A program made the position numbers and the translations under genes. From Planctomycetota bacterium (GTDB lineage Bacteria; Planctomycetota; SBBH01; JAHFOU01), in NCBI GenBank assembly GCA_023261525.1, contig JAHFOU010000177.1:1-5359 (forward strand): a DNA stretch of 5,359 nt, in the 5' to 3' direction. This document shows, piece by piece, positions 1-5,359 of this stretch. How positions within the stretch are numbered: position 1 is the first letter of the stretch; every line of letters starts with the position of its first letter. The notes under the pieces are model-generated. The model did no database searches and was not told the origin of the DNA. It worked only from the letters and a program-made list of their open reading frames with translations.

Positions 1-306
1 AAACGCCTCCTGAGCACGCTGTCCGGCAGGCTGGAGAGCGCCGGGAACTCCCCGGAGCTCCGGCTGGCCATCCAGAACAACGCCCATGCCCTCTATCGGG
101 AGGCGATCAGCACCTTTCCCCGCCCTCCCGGGTCCGGGGAGTGCATCGTGACGACCGTGCTGACCCGTTCCGAGGTGAGCGCACTCCAGGGGAAGTACAT
201 CCAGTGGGTCCGGGAGACCCTGCCGGCGGGGCGGTCCCGGAGGACGCGGGGGACCCTGTACTGCCTGCTCTGGGACCCCCTTCCCCTGTCGATCGCCGAG
301 GACTGA
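1..306 (+). CDS. C-terminal part of an unidentified protein, possibly a TIGR02147/DUF4423-type regulator
   Basis: An open frame runs from the first base of the window to a TGA at 304-306, giving the last 101 residues of a protein whose start lies upstream. The composition looks like a real protein: helical heptad-like stretches (LRLAIQNNAHALYREAIS), then a central segment (ECIVTTVLTRSEVSALQGKY), and an aromatic/proline-rich end (LYCLLWDPLPLSIAED). The order 'helix, small strand, SxxE helix, basic linker, then LY-x-L...PLS near the C-terminus' resembles the C-terminal half of TIGR02147/DUF4423 proteins, which usually end in a VYQLNxQLFPL-like motif and carry an N-terminal helix-turn-helix. This is a resemblance recalled by eye, not a domain hit, and the diagnostic N-terminal part is outside the window. 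That the frame is coding is fairly secure: it is the only frame open to the edge with sensible residues, and the next gene starts 188 bp later on the same strand. Confidence 0.6.
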   Translation, partial: KRLLSTLSGRLESAGNSPELRLAIQNNAHALYREAISTFPRPPGSGECIVTTVLTRSEVSALQGKYIQWVRETLPAGRSRRTRGTLYCLLWDPLPLSIAED

Positions 307-327
307 CCCCTCCGCACCCCTGAAACT

Positions 328-423
328 GTTCTCCAGACGGAGAACGTCTCCCCAGAGGGGAACGCCTGATTCCGCGCGACGCGTTTGCCCCGTTCTGGAG
401 GGGGAAGCGCCTCCCCGTCTGGA
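328..423. promoter_or_regulatory. Cluster of hairpins and inverted repeats upstream of the FG-GAP gene
   Basis: Three structures sit within 96 bp. The first is a perfect 7-bp stem (GTTCTCC 328-334, loop AGAC, GGAGAAC 339-345). It is followed at once by a second at 345-364, with CCCC/GGGG around AGA extended outward to CG/CG with one bulged base. A third is a GC stem, GGAGG 397-401 with CCTCC 410-414. In addition, TCCAGACGG (332-340) recurs as its exact reverse complement CCGTCTGGA (415-423). None is followed by a T tract, so simple intrinsic termination of the upstream gene is not obvious. The last arm overlaps the candidate -35 of the next gene, so an operator or attenuator role is possible. 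The function is inference; the base pairing is directly visible. Confidence 0.4.
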
Positions 424-447
424 CGACCTCCACGGCGCCCCTATCCT
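420..447 (+). promoter_or_regulatory. Candidate sigma70-type promoter for the FG-GAP gene
   Basis: TGGACG at 420-425 matches four of six bases of the TTGACA -35 consensus. TATCCT at 442-447 is a reasonable -10 hexamer. The spacer is 16 bp. Transcription would begin near 454, leaving a leader of about 40 nt before the ATG at 495. The match is modest and short hexamers arise by chance, but this is the most A/T-containing part of an otherwise very GC-rich intergenic region. Confidence 0.3.
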
Positions 448-481
448 TCAGGTCGTGCGTGGAGAGCGTCGAGGATGCATT

Positions 482-486
482 GGAGG
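482..486 (+). promoter_or_regulatory. Shine-Dalgarno site that fixes the FG-GAP gene start
   Basis: GGAGG lies 8 nt before the ATG at 495. It supports that ATG over an in-frame GTG at 459, which would add 12 acidic residues in front of the signal peptide. Confidence 0.75.
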
Positions 487-494
487 ATGACCCC

Positions 495-1859
495 ATGAGA
501 ACGAAGCCGTCCCGGAAGCTGATCGCGATCACCTTGTTCGGCCTGCCTGCCCTGGCCTCTGCAGCGCTCTTCGGTCCCCTGCGCTTCTGGGACGGCCCCC
601 AGGCCTACAGCCATTTCGGCGATGCCCTGGCCAACGCGGGAGACGTCGACGGGGACGGGGTGCTGGACCACGTCATCGGGGCTCCCGGCGAGCCCGGAAC
701 CTCGGCCAGCCGCGGCGAAGCCCGCGCCTACTCCGGGGCCAATGGCCAGCTCCTCTGGGGCTGGCAGGCCGCCCAGACGAACATGAAACTGGGCTTCGCG
801 GTCGCCGGCGCAGGGGACCTCGATCAGGACGGGCACGCCGACGTCATCGTGGGGGGCCCGACCTCCCTTGAAAACCACACCAGCCAGGTGATGGTGTTTT
901 CCGGGGGCACGGGGTTGCCCCTCTATACCTGGGCCAGCGGAGGCGTCACCTGGACCACCGGGGACATGACCTGGGGCACCGGGGACGGGGCCTTCGGCGC
1001 GGCGGTCTCCGGCGGCGGCGACATCAACGGGGACGGGTTCCCGGACGTCCTGACGGGAGCGCCCCGGGCCGCCGGGCCCTCCGGCCAGAAGGGCATCGTC
1101 AGGGCCTTCTCCGGGAGGAACGGACAGCCGATCCGGAACTGGAGGGGGGAGAACGGGGCCTGGGAATTCGGCGCTTCCCTTGCCAGCCACCACGATCTCA
1201 ACGCGGACGGCCGCGCGGATGTGGTGGTCGGCGCGCCGGCGCCCAAGGGCACCAGCGGCAGCGACAAGGTGTACGCCTATTCGGGAAGCACGGGAGCCTT
1301 CCTGTGGAGCCGGATCGTCGGCACGAGCAGCACCGCCCTCGGCGCGGTCCCGCTGGACACCATCGGGGACCTGAACGGCGACGGGATTCCCGACGTCCTG
1401 GTGGGCCGCTCCCAGTACGGGGCCAACCAGGTGATGGTCCTTTCCGGCAAGGACGGGGAGCCGATCCAGAGCATCCTCTACCCGGACGGGCCGGCCAACT
1501 CCGGCGCGCGTTTCGGTGCCGCGCTCTCCGCCATGCCCGATGTGGACGCCGACGGGTATCCCGACGTCCTGGTCGGGGCTCCCGGCGCGGGCCTGGACTC
1601 CCAGGGCAAGGTCTATCTCTGCTCGGGGAAGAGCGGCAAGGTCATCCGTTCCTGGGCAGGCACGAGCGCCCAGGACCGTTTCGGGTCCCGGGTCTCCACT
1701 GCCGGCACCGTGAACGGAGTCCCCAGGTTCCTGGTCGGGGCCTACCCCGCGGGCACGCCGACCCTGCAGGGGAGGGTGTACCTCTTCTCCTGCGGGATCT
1801 CGAGCATCACGCCCGTGGACGTGGAGAAGGCGAAAGTGGAAATAGGCACCCTGAAGTAG
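495..1859 (+). CDS. Secreted seven-repeat FG-GAP (integrin alpha-like) beta-propeller protein
   Basis: The 454-residue product starts with a Sec-type signal peptide: basic MRTKPSRK, a hydrophobic core at about 9-20, and a likely signal peptidase I site after ALASA at 19-23. The remainder is seven FG-GAP repeats. Six carry a DxDxDG-type calcium loop at 50-58, 108-116, 176-184, 234-242, 292-300 and 349-357, each followed by V(I/L)xGAP-like strands. Spacing is about 56-58 residues except 68 between repeats 2 and 3. Repeat 7 (about 395-417) keeps RFG and FLVGAYPAG but has lost the acidic loop (TVNGVP). Most repeats also carry an SGxxG turn before the next strand. This pattern predicts a closed seven-bladed propeller like the integrin alpha head, acting outside the cytoplasm as a calcium-stabilised binding or scaffold domain; no catalytic motif is visible. 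C376 and C433 could form a disulphide. There is no membrane anchor or sorting signal at the C-terminus. The ligand is unknown. The ATG at 495 is chosen for its ribosome binding site and signal peptide. Confidence 0.9.
   Translation: MRTKPSRKLIAITLFGLPALASAALFGPLRFWDGPQAYSHFGDALANAGDVDGDGVLDHVIGAPGEPGTSASRGEARAYSGANGQLLWGWQAAQTNMKLGFAVAGAGDLDQDGHADVIVGGPTSLENHTSQVMVFSGGTGLPLYTWASGGVTWTTGDMTWGTGDGAFGAAVSGGGDINGDGFPDVLTGAPRAAGPSGQKGIVRAFSGRNGQPIRNWRGENGAWEFGASLASHHDLNADGRADVVVGAPAPKGTSGSDKVYAYSGSTGAFLWSRIVGTSSTALGAVPLDTIGDLNGDGIPDVLVGRSQYGANQVMVLSGKDGEPIQSILYPDGPANSGARFGAALSAMPDVDADGYPDVLVGAPGAGLDSQGKVYLCSGKSGKVIRSWAGTSAQDRFGSRVSTAGTVNGVPRFLVGAYPAGTPTLQGRVYLFSCGISSITPVDVEKAKVEIGTLK
948..989 (+). 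repeat. 21-bp tandem duplication inside the FG-GAP gene
   Basis: Two adjacent 21-bp units, 948-968 and 969-989, are identical at 17 of 21 positions (shared ACCTGG and ACCGGGGAC blocks). They are in frame and encode TWTTGDM and TWGTGDG (residues 152-165). They fall in the loop between repeats 2 and 3, where repeat spacing is about 10 residues longer than elsewhere. Confidence 0.7.
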
Positions 1860-1884
1860 AGGCAGGATTTTCCTGACGGTCTTC

Positions 1885-1915
1885 CGCCCAGGCCGGGGCT
1901 TTCCCGGCCTGGGCG
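1885..1915 (+). terminator. Strong hairpin terminator after the FG-GAP gene
   Basis: CGCCCAGGCCGGG (1885-1897) and CCCGGCCTGGGCG (1903-1915) form a perfect 13-bp stem with a GCTTT loop, starting 25 nt past the FG-GAP stop codon. The downstream tail (CTCCCTTTGCG) has only a short T run, so termination may be less than classical, but stem length and placement between two separate genes favour this role. It should insulate pckA from the upstream unit. Confidence 0.75.
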
Positions 1916-1939
1916 CTCCCTTTGCGCGCAACCCCCGGC

Positions 1940-1968
1940 TTTTCCCGATCCCGCCGGGCGGCTATGAT
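1940..1968 (+). promoter_or_regulatory. Candidate pckA promoter with a -10 almost at the start codon
   Basis: TATGAT at 1963-1968 is a near-consensus -10 element. With a 17-bp spacer the -35 position is TTTTCC at 1940-1945, a weak match. Usual -10 to start-site spacing would place transcription initiation around 1975-1977, at or next to the pckA ATG at 1977. No GGAGG-like site exists in the 20 bases before the ATG, which agrees with a leaderless message. Confidence 0.4.
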
Positions 1969-1976
1969 GCCCCTCC

Positions 1977-3572
1977 ATGAGCACCCCCCAGCCCCAGAAA
2001 TCCATCGGTCTCGAGGCCCTCGGCATCCGCTCCCCCAAGAGCGTCCAGCGCAACCTCAGCGTCCCCTCCCTGGTGGAGGAGGCCCTGCGTCGGGGCGAGG
2101 CCCAGCTCGCCGCGGACGGCCCCCTGGTGGCCCGCACCGGCCAGTACACCGGCCGCTCCCCGGAGGACCGCTTCGTCGTGAAGGAGCCCTCCTCCGAGGC
2201 CTGGATCGGCTGGGGCAAGGCCAACCGGCCCTTTGACGCCGCCACGTTCGACCGCCTGAAGGAGCGCGTCCTGTCCCATCTCCAGGGCCGGGACCTCTTC
2301 GTCCAGGACGCCTTCGCCGGGGCCGACGGCGCCTTCCGCGTCCCCATCCGGGTGGTGACCGAGTACGCCTGGCAGGCCCTCTTCGCCCGCCACATGTTCC
2401 TGCGCCCGACCGCCGAGGAGCTGGCCAGGCACGTCCCCCAGTTCACCGTCCTGGCCGCGCCGACCTTCCAGGCCGATCCCAAGCGGGACGGCACGCATTC
2501 GGAAGCCTTCATCCTGGTGAACTTCGCCCAGCGCCTGGTCCTGATCGGCGGCACCCGCTACGCGGGCGAGATCAAGAAGTCCATCTTCTCGGTCATGAAC
2601 GCCCTCCTGCCCCGCCAGGGGGTGCTCTCCATGCACGCCTCGGCCAACGTGGGGCCCCAGGGCGACACGGCGGTCTTCTTCGGGCTCTCGGGCACCGGGA
2701 AGACCACGCTCTCCGCCGATCCGGCCCGCACCCTGATCGGGGACGACGAGCACGCCTGGAGCGACCGGGGGGTATTCAACCTGGAGGGCGGCTGCTACGC
2801 CAAGATGATCCGCCTCTCCGCCCAGGCCGAGCCGGAGATCCACGCCGTCACCCGCCGCTTCGGCACGGTGCTGGAGAACGTGGTCTGCGACCCCGAGACG
2901 AGGAAGCTGGACCTGGACGACGCCTCCCTCACCGAGAACACCCGGGGCGCCTACCCCCTGGATTTCATCCCCAACGCCTCGCCCACGGGCGCCGCGGGCC
3001 ATCCCCGTCACATCATCTTCCTCACGGCGGATGCCTTCGGGGTCATGCCTCCGGTGGCCCGGCTCACGCCCGAGCAGGCCATGTACCACTTCCTGTCCGG
3101 CTACACGGCCAAGGTGGCTGGCACCGAGCGGGGGGTGACGGAGCCCAAGGCCACCTTCAGCGCCTGCTTCGGGGCGCCCTTCATGACGCTCCCCCCGGCC
3201 GCCTATGCCACCCTGCTGGGGGAGAAGATCTCCAAGCATGGGGTGAAGGCCTGGCTGGTGAACACGGGCTGGACCGGAGGGCCCTACGGGGAGGGCAAGC
3301 GCATGTCCATCGCCCACACCCGGGCCATCCTGACGGCCATCCTGGAGGGGAAACTGGAGGGGGCCGCCTCGGACCCCGATCCGGTCTTCGGTTTCGGGAT
3401 CCCGCGCCAGTGCCCCGGGGTGCCGGCGGAGATCCTGACCCCCCGCAAGACCTGGAAGGATGCCGCCGCCTACGATGCCAAGGCTAAGCACCTGGCCGGG
3501 CTGTTCTCCGAGAATTTCAAGGCCTTCGCCGCCCAGGCGGGGCCCGTCATCTCCGCCGCCGGCCCGCGCTAG
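1977..3572 (+). CDS. pckA: Phosphoenolpyruvate carboxykinase (ATP), EC 4.1.1.49
   Basis: This cytosolic enzyme converts oxaloacetate and ATP to phosphoenolpyruvate, CO2 and ADP, the entry step of gluconeogenesis. The 531-residue length matches the ATP-type family (about 525-540). Visible motifs in order: [11 protein letters not shown] at 54-64 with the substrate-binding Arg60; [10 protein letters not shown] at 195-204 supplying a metal-ligand lysine; [10 protein letters not shown] at 217-226 with His220; the P-loop GLSGTGKTT at 236-244 with Lys242; the metal-binding kinase-2 motif LIGDDEHAW at 253-261; ENTRGAYPL at 320-328 with Arg323; [10 protein letters not shown] at 393-402; and [14 protein letters not shown] at 429-442. 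All expected catalytic residues are present, so the enzyme should be active. The P-loop and overall sequence identify the ATP-type rather than the GTP-type enzyme. The ATG at 1977 gives a normal N-terminus (MSTPQPQK) although it has no Shine-Dalgarno. The gene lies between a terminator and the convergent ruvC, so it is probably monocistronic. Confidence 0.97.
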   Translation: MSTPQPQKSIGLEALGIRSPKSVQRNLSVPSLVEEALRRGEAQLAADGPLVARTGQYTGRSPEDRFVVKEPSSEAWIGWGKANRPFDAATFDRLKERVLSHLQGRDLFVQDAFAGADGAFRVPIRVVTEYAWQALFARHMFLRPTAEELARHVPQFTVLAAPTFQADPKRDGTHSEAFILVNFAQRLVLIGGTRYAGEIKKSIFSVMNALLPRQGVLSMHASANVGPQGDTAVFFGLSGTGKTTLSADPARTLIGDDEHAWSDRGVFNLEGGCYAKMIRLSAQAEPEIHAVTRRFGTVLENVVCDPETRKLDLDDASLTENTRGAYPLDFIPNASPTGAAGHPRHIIFLTADAFGVMPPVARLTPEQAMYHFLSGYTAKVAGTERGVTEPKATFSACFGAPFMTLPPAAYATLLGEKISKHGVKAWLVNTGWTGGPYGEGKRMSIAHTRAILTAILEGKLEGAASDPDPVFGFGIPRQCPGVPAEILTPRKTWKDAAAYDAKAKHLAGLFSENFKAFAAQAGPVISAAGPR

Positions 3573-3573
3573 C

Positions 3574-4125
3574 TCAGCCTCTCAGGAGCTGGCAGAGCGC
3601 CACCGCCGCCGCGTCCGAGGCGTCCGTCGCCAGCGTCTTCTCCAGGTTCAGGGCCGATCGGGTGATGGCCTGGAGGGTGGCCTTGGTCGCGGCACCGTGT
3701 CCCGAGACCGCCTTCTTGACCTGGGCCGGGGCCCAGGAGCGCACCGGGATCCCCGCGCCCGCCGCGGCCACGAGGGCGGCGCCCCGTCCCTCCCCCAGGC
3801 GGATCGCCGCGGAGACGCTTCGTCCGAAGAAGGCCGACTCCAGGGCCAGGATCCCGGGCTTCCACTGCAGGAGCCTCTCCCGTAGGTCCCGGTGCACGGT
3901 CCCCAGGCGGATCTCGATGGGATCGGAGCCCTTCAGGCGGATCACGCCGGCGTCCAGCAGGGTGACCGTTCCGCCGGGGGCCCGTTCCAGGACCGCCCAG
4001 CCCACGCGCAGGGTGCCCGGGTCCACGCCCAGGACGCGGGCGGGGAAACCCCTGCGGGAGATCAGCGCGGGGGTTGCGGCGGGTGCCCAGCGCCCCGGCG
4101 TGCGGCCGAGGACCAGGCGCCGCAA
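3574..4125 (-). CDS. ruvC: Crossover junction endodeoxyribonuclease RuvC
   Basis: RuvC is the dimeric, metal-dependent resolvase that nicks Holliday junctions bound by RuvAB during recombinational repair. The 183-residue frame shows the family signatures: VLGVDPGT at 31-38 with catalytic Asp35, LALESAFFG at 93-101 with Glu96, the DNA-binding segment APAQVKKAVSGHGAATK at 132-148, and TDASDAAAVALC at 167-178 with Asp168 and Asp171. All four acidic active-site residues are therefore present. The only canonical start that keeps the first beta strand is the TTG at 4125: an in-frame TAG lies directly upstream, and the next ATG/GTG/TTG is the GTG for Val34, next to the catalytic aspartate. This leaves an Arg-, Ala- and Pro-rich extension of roughly 29 residues ahead of the usual RuvC N-terminus. 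Its TTG abuts the stop of the upstream membrane-protein gene, suggesting coupled translation. ruvA and ruvB do not follow; the gene ends against convergent pckA. Confidence 0.93.
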   Translation of the reverse strand: MRRLVLGRTPGRWAPAATPALISRRGFPARVLGVDPGTLRVGWAVLERAPGGTVTLLDAGVIRLKGSDPIEIRLGTVHRDLRERLLQWKPGILALESAFFGRSVSAAIRLGEGRGAALVAAAGAGIPVRSWAPAQVKKAVSGHGAATKATLQAITRSALNLEKTLATDASDAAAVALCQLLRG

Positions 4126-5157
4126 CTAGGGGGCGTCCTGGAGGGCCGATAGGAAGAGGGGGATGCGGGAGGGATCCGCCGGTTTCCAGAGGAGAAGGCC
4201 GCCGGGGGCCTTGACGGGCGTCAGGATCTGGTCGAGGGCCTGGGTCATCCCTTCCGGAGCCTGGAGTTCCAGGGATTTCAGGAGGGAGTTGGCCAGGGCG
4301 GAGAAGGCGACGGGGGTTTTCGAGGCGGCCCCCAGGCTCTCCACCCCCTCCGAGGACTCGAAACCGGCCCCGAAGGCCCCGGTCTGGGGAGGGTTTTCCC
4401 GGACATAGAGCAGGGCATCCGACCCCAGCGTCCCGCAGAGGGCCCGGAAGGGGGCGGATTCGGACAGGGGCTGGATGTTCTCGGAGAGGGCCTGCAGGGC
4501 CTGGCGGAGGGTGGACTCATGGGAGGCCAGGATCAGCATGCCGTCCTGGACGGCCCAGCCGAGGCTGACCTCCTCGTCGCCGAGCAGGTGGAGGACGGTG
4601 TCCTTCTCGAAGCGGGTCTCGCGCCCCTTCAGGGTCGGCTCGTCCGCCTTCAGCTTGGCGAAGCAGTCCTTCGCGGCGGCCTCCAGGGCGGTCTCGTCGC
4701 CCTTCATGACCAGGAGCAGGTGGGGCACGGGCCTCGATCCGGGGCGGGCCTCCAACTCCGTCAGGGCCAGGGTCGCCTCGGTGGCGGGGAAGGAGCCCAG
4801 GCGGACCCAGAGGGCCAGGGAGGCGCCCAGGCGCCGCTCCGCGGCGGATTTCAGCCAGGCCGCCTGGGCCAGGGCCGAAAGTCCCGCGGGCGAGGAGGCC
4901 ATGCGCGCGGCCAGGGTATCCGGGTGGCGGGCGGCGGCGAAGGCCAGGGTCGAGATGGGGCAGGCCCGGGCCGTTTCCCAGGGGCAGGGGCCGGACGGGA
5001 TGGCGGCGTCGGGACGCCTCGGCTTCCCTCCCGGGGGGGTACGGCCGGGGGCGGCGTGGCTCCAGGAGAGGGCGCCCAGGGAGAACGCGACCACCAGCGC
5101 GAGGCCCGTCAGGGCCTGGGCCGAGAGGATGGTGATCAGGACGGCCCGGCGGGTCAT
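4126..5157 (-). CDS. Single-pass membrane-anchored protein of unknown function between yebC and ruvC
   Basis: The 343-residue product begins MTRRAVLITI and has one hydrophobic segment at about residues 6-31, either a signal anchor or an uncleaved export signal. A Pro/Gly/Arg-rich linker follows (about 36-60) and then a soluble domain of about 280 residues. That domain contains Cys58 and Cys66 close together, helical Ala/Leu-rich stretches, and a strand-rich middle (VLHLLGDEEVSLGWAVQDG at 188-206, then MLILASHESTLRQAL at 207-221). The order 'charged helix, short strand pair, self-describing hydrophobic strand, STLRQAL helix' recalls DUF3352-type periplasmic proteins, but I cannot confirm this. 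With arginines before the hydrophobic segment, the soluble part should lie outside the cytoplasm. The ATG at 5157 is preferred over an upstream in-frame extension because that extension is low-complexity Arg/Pro/Thr sequence overlapping yebC, and a GGAG sits 6 nt before the ATG. It starts 1 nt after the yebC stop and ends directly against the ruvC start. Confidence 0.85.
   Translation of the reverse strand: MTRRAVLITILSAQALTGLALVVAFSLGALSWSHAAPGRTPPGGKPRRPDAAIPSGPCPWETARACPISTLAFAAARHPDTLAARMASSPAGLSALAQAAWLKSAAERRLGASLALWVRLGSFPATEATLALTELEARPGSRPVPHLLLVMKGDETALEAAAKDCFAKLKADEPTLKGRETRFEKDTVLHLLGDEEVSLGWAVQDGMLILASHESTLRQALQALSENIQPLSESAPFRALCGTLGSDALLYVRENPPQTGAFGAGFESSEGVESLGAASKTPVAFSALANSLLKSLELQAPEGMTQALDQILTPVKAPGGLLLWKPADPSRIPLFLSALQDAP
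4136..4139 (-). promoter_or_regulatory. Possible weak Shine-Dalgarno for the TTG start of ruvC
   Basis: AGGA on the minus strand lies 10 nt before the TTG at 4125, inside the last codons of the upstream gene. It is short and slightly distant; reinitiation by ribosomes ending at the adjacent TAG may matter more. Confidence 0.3.
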
Positions 5158-5158
5158 G

Positions 5159-5359
5159 CTAGGCTCCGGCCTGGGCCAGGGTCGCTTCGTCGAAGTCGCA
5201 GTTCGTGTGGACGGCCTGGACATCGTCGTAGTCCTCGAGGGCCTCGAGCAGGGCGAGGACCTTGGCCGAGGTCGCGGCATCCACGGCCACCGTGGTCTTG
5301 GGCAGGAAGAGGATCTCGGCGGACTCGACCGGGATCTTGGCCTGGGTCAGTGCCGCCTT
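5159..5359 (-). CDS. yebC: YebC/PmpR (TACO1) family protein, C-terminal 66 residues
   Basis: The frame is open from the window edge to a TAG at 5159-5161 and gives the C-terminal domain of a YebC-family protein. The recognisable features are an internal AEILFLPKTTVAV segment (family pattern 'aei...P...v'), a helix ending in LLEALEDYDDVQAVHTN (family motif LEDxDDVQxVYxN), and a terminal CDFDEATLAQAGA tail. Family members are about 240-250 residues, so roughly three quarters lies outside the window. They were described as DNA-binding transcriptional regulators, while the mitochondrial homologue TACO1 and more recent bacterial work point to a role in translation, including at proline-rich sequences. 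YebC beside ruvC is a common arrangement in bacteria. Its stop is separated from the next gene's ATG by one base. Confidence 0.95.
   Translation of the reverse strand, partial: KAALTQAKIPVESAEILFLPKTTVAVDAATSAKVLALLEALEDYDDVQAVHTNCDFDEATLAQAGA
5164..5167 (-). promoter_or_regulatory. Shine-Dalgarno of the membrane-protein gene, embedded in the yebC 3' end
   Basis: GGAG on the minus strand is 6 nt from the ATG at 5157 and overlaps the last codons of yebC. It decides the start of the 343-residue protein. Confidence 0.6.

Noticed and set aside
459..494. GTG start at 459 for the FG-GAP gene
   Set aside because: It would put 12 mostly acidic residues before the signal peptide, whereas the ATG at 495 follows a GGAGG by 8 nt and begins a normal signal peptide.
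630..1575. Recurrent GACGGGGACGGG- and GACGTCCTGGT-like DNA strings
   Set aside because: They are the codons of the repeated calcium loops and following strands of the propeller, not an independent DNA repeat or CRISPR-like array; there are no spacers of constant length with identical repeats.
441..1931. A 496-codon open frame on the minus strand antisense to the FG-GAP gene
   Set aside because: Its product is low-complexity (Gly, Ala, Pro, Arg, Val) and repetitive only because the calcium-loop repeats on the plus strand are repetitive.
1962..3491. A 509-codon open frame on the minus strand antisense to pckA
   Set aside because: It is the antisense shadow of a highly conserved GC-rich gene. 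Its product is Gly/Arg/Val-rich with no recognisable motif, and pckA motifs on the plus strand are unambiguous.
3574..3885. Plus-strand and alternative minus-strand frames overlapping ruvC
   Set aside because: They lack family motifs and are explained as high-GC shadow frames of ruvC, which has all its catalytic residues.
3796..3943. CAGGCGGATC occurring three times (3796, 3904, 3934) within ruvC
   Set aside because: Each copy encodes Ile-Arg-Leu with the preferred codons of a GC-rich genome, so no uptake signal or other DNA-level element is needed to explain it.
5158..5280. An in-frame 41-codon upstream extension of the membrane-protein gene
   Set aside because: It is Arg/Pro/Thr-rich, lies within the real yebC coding region, and would bury the signal anchor. 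The ATG at 5157 has a ribosome binding site and a normal membrane-protein N-terminus.

Overview
The window is uniformly GC-rich (judged by eye, not computed), with third codon positions dominated by G and C in every gene. It reads as an ordinary chromosomal segment of a high-GC, Gram-negative-type bacterium. The mix of an integrin-like FG-GAP propeller protein, an ATP-dependent PEP carboxykinase, a yebC/ruvC block and a possible TIGR02147-type regulator would fit a Holophaga/Geothrix-like member of the Acidobacteriota. That placement is a guess; a high-GC deltaproteobacterial or myxobacterial lineage is also possible. There is no rRNA, tRNA, CRISPR array, IS element, phage gene or attachment site.

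Layout. Positions 1-306 (+) hold the C-terminal 101 codons of a gene that starts outside the window. Positions 307-494 are a 188-bp intergenic stretch with closely spaced hairpins, a candidate promoter and a good ribosome binding site. Positions 495-1859 (+) encode a 454-residue secreted seven-repeat FG-GAP beta-propeller with six calcium-loop motifs. A strong 13-bp hairpin at 1885-1915 ends that unit. Positions 1977-3572 (+) encode ATP-type phosphoenolpyruvate carboxykinase (pckA), which has no visible Shine-Dalgarno and a -10-like TATGAT so close that the mRNA may be leaderless. On the other strand a compact three-gene block runs leftwards: the C-terminus of yebC (5159-5359), a 343-residue single-pass membrane protein of unknown function (4126-5157), and ruvC (3574-4125). 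The gaps inside this block are 1 and 0 nt, so translational coupling is likely. pckA and ruvC converge tail to tail with a single base between their stop codons and no recognisable terminator.

How the genes relate. yebC next to ruvC is a widely conserved arrangement; the unusual part is the membrane protein inserted between them and the TTG-started, N-terminally extended RuvC. pckA is a stand-alone gluconeogenic gene. The FG-GAP protein is a separately transcribed export product, and the partial gene upstream may or may not regulate it. Nothing here amounts to a clearly new multi-gene system. The points most worth a second look are the yebC-membrane protein-ruvC arrangement with its in-frame TAG|TTG junction, the structured DNA ahead of the propeller gene, and the possible leaderless pckA.
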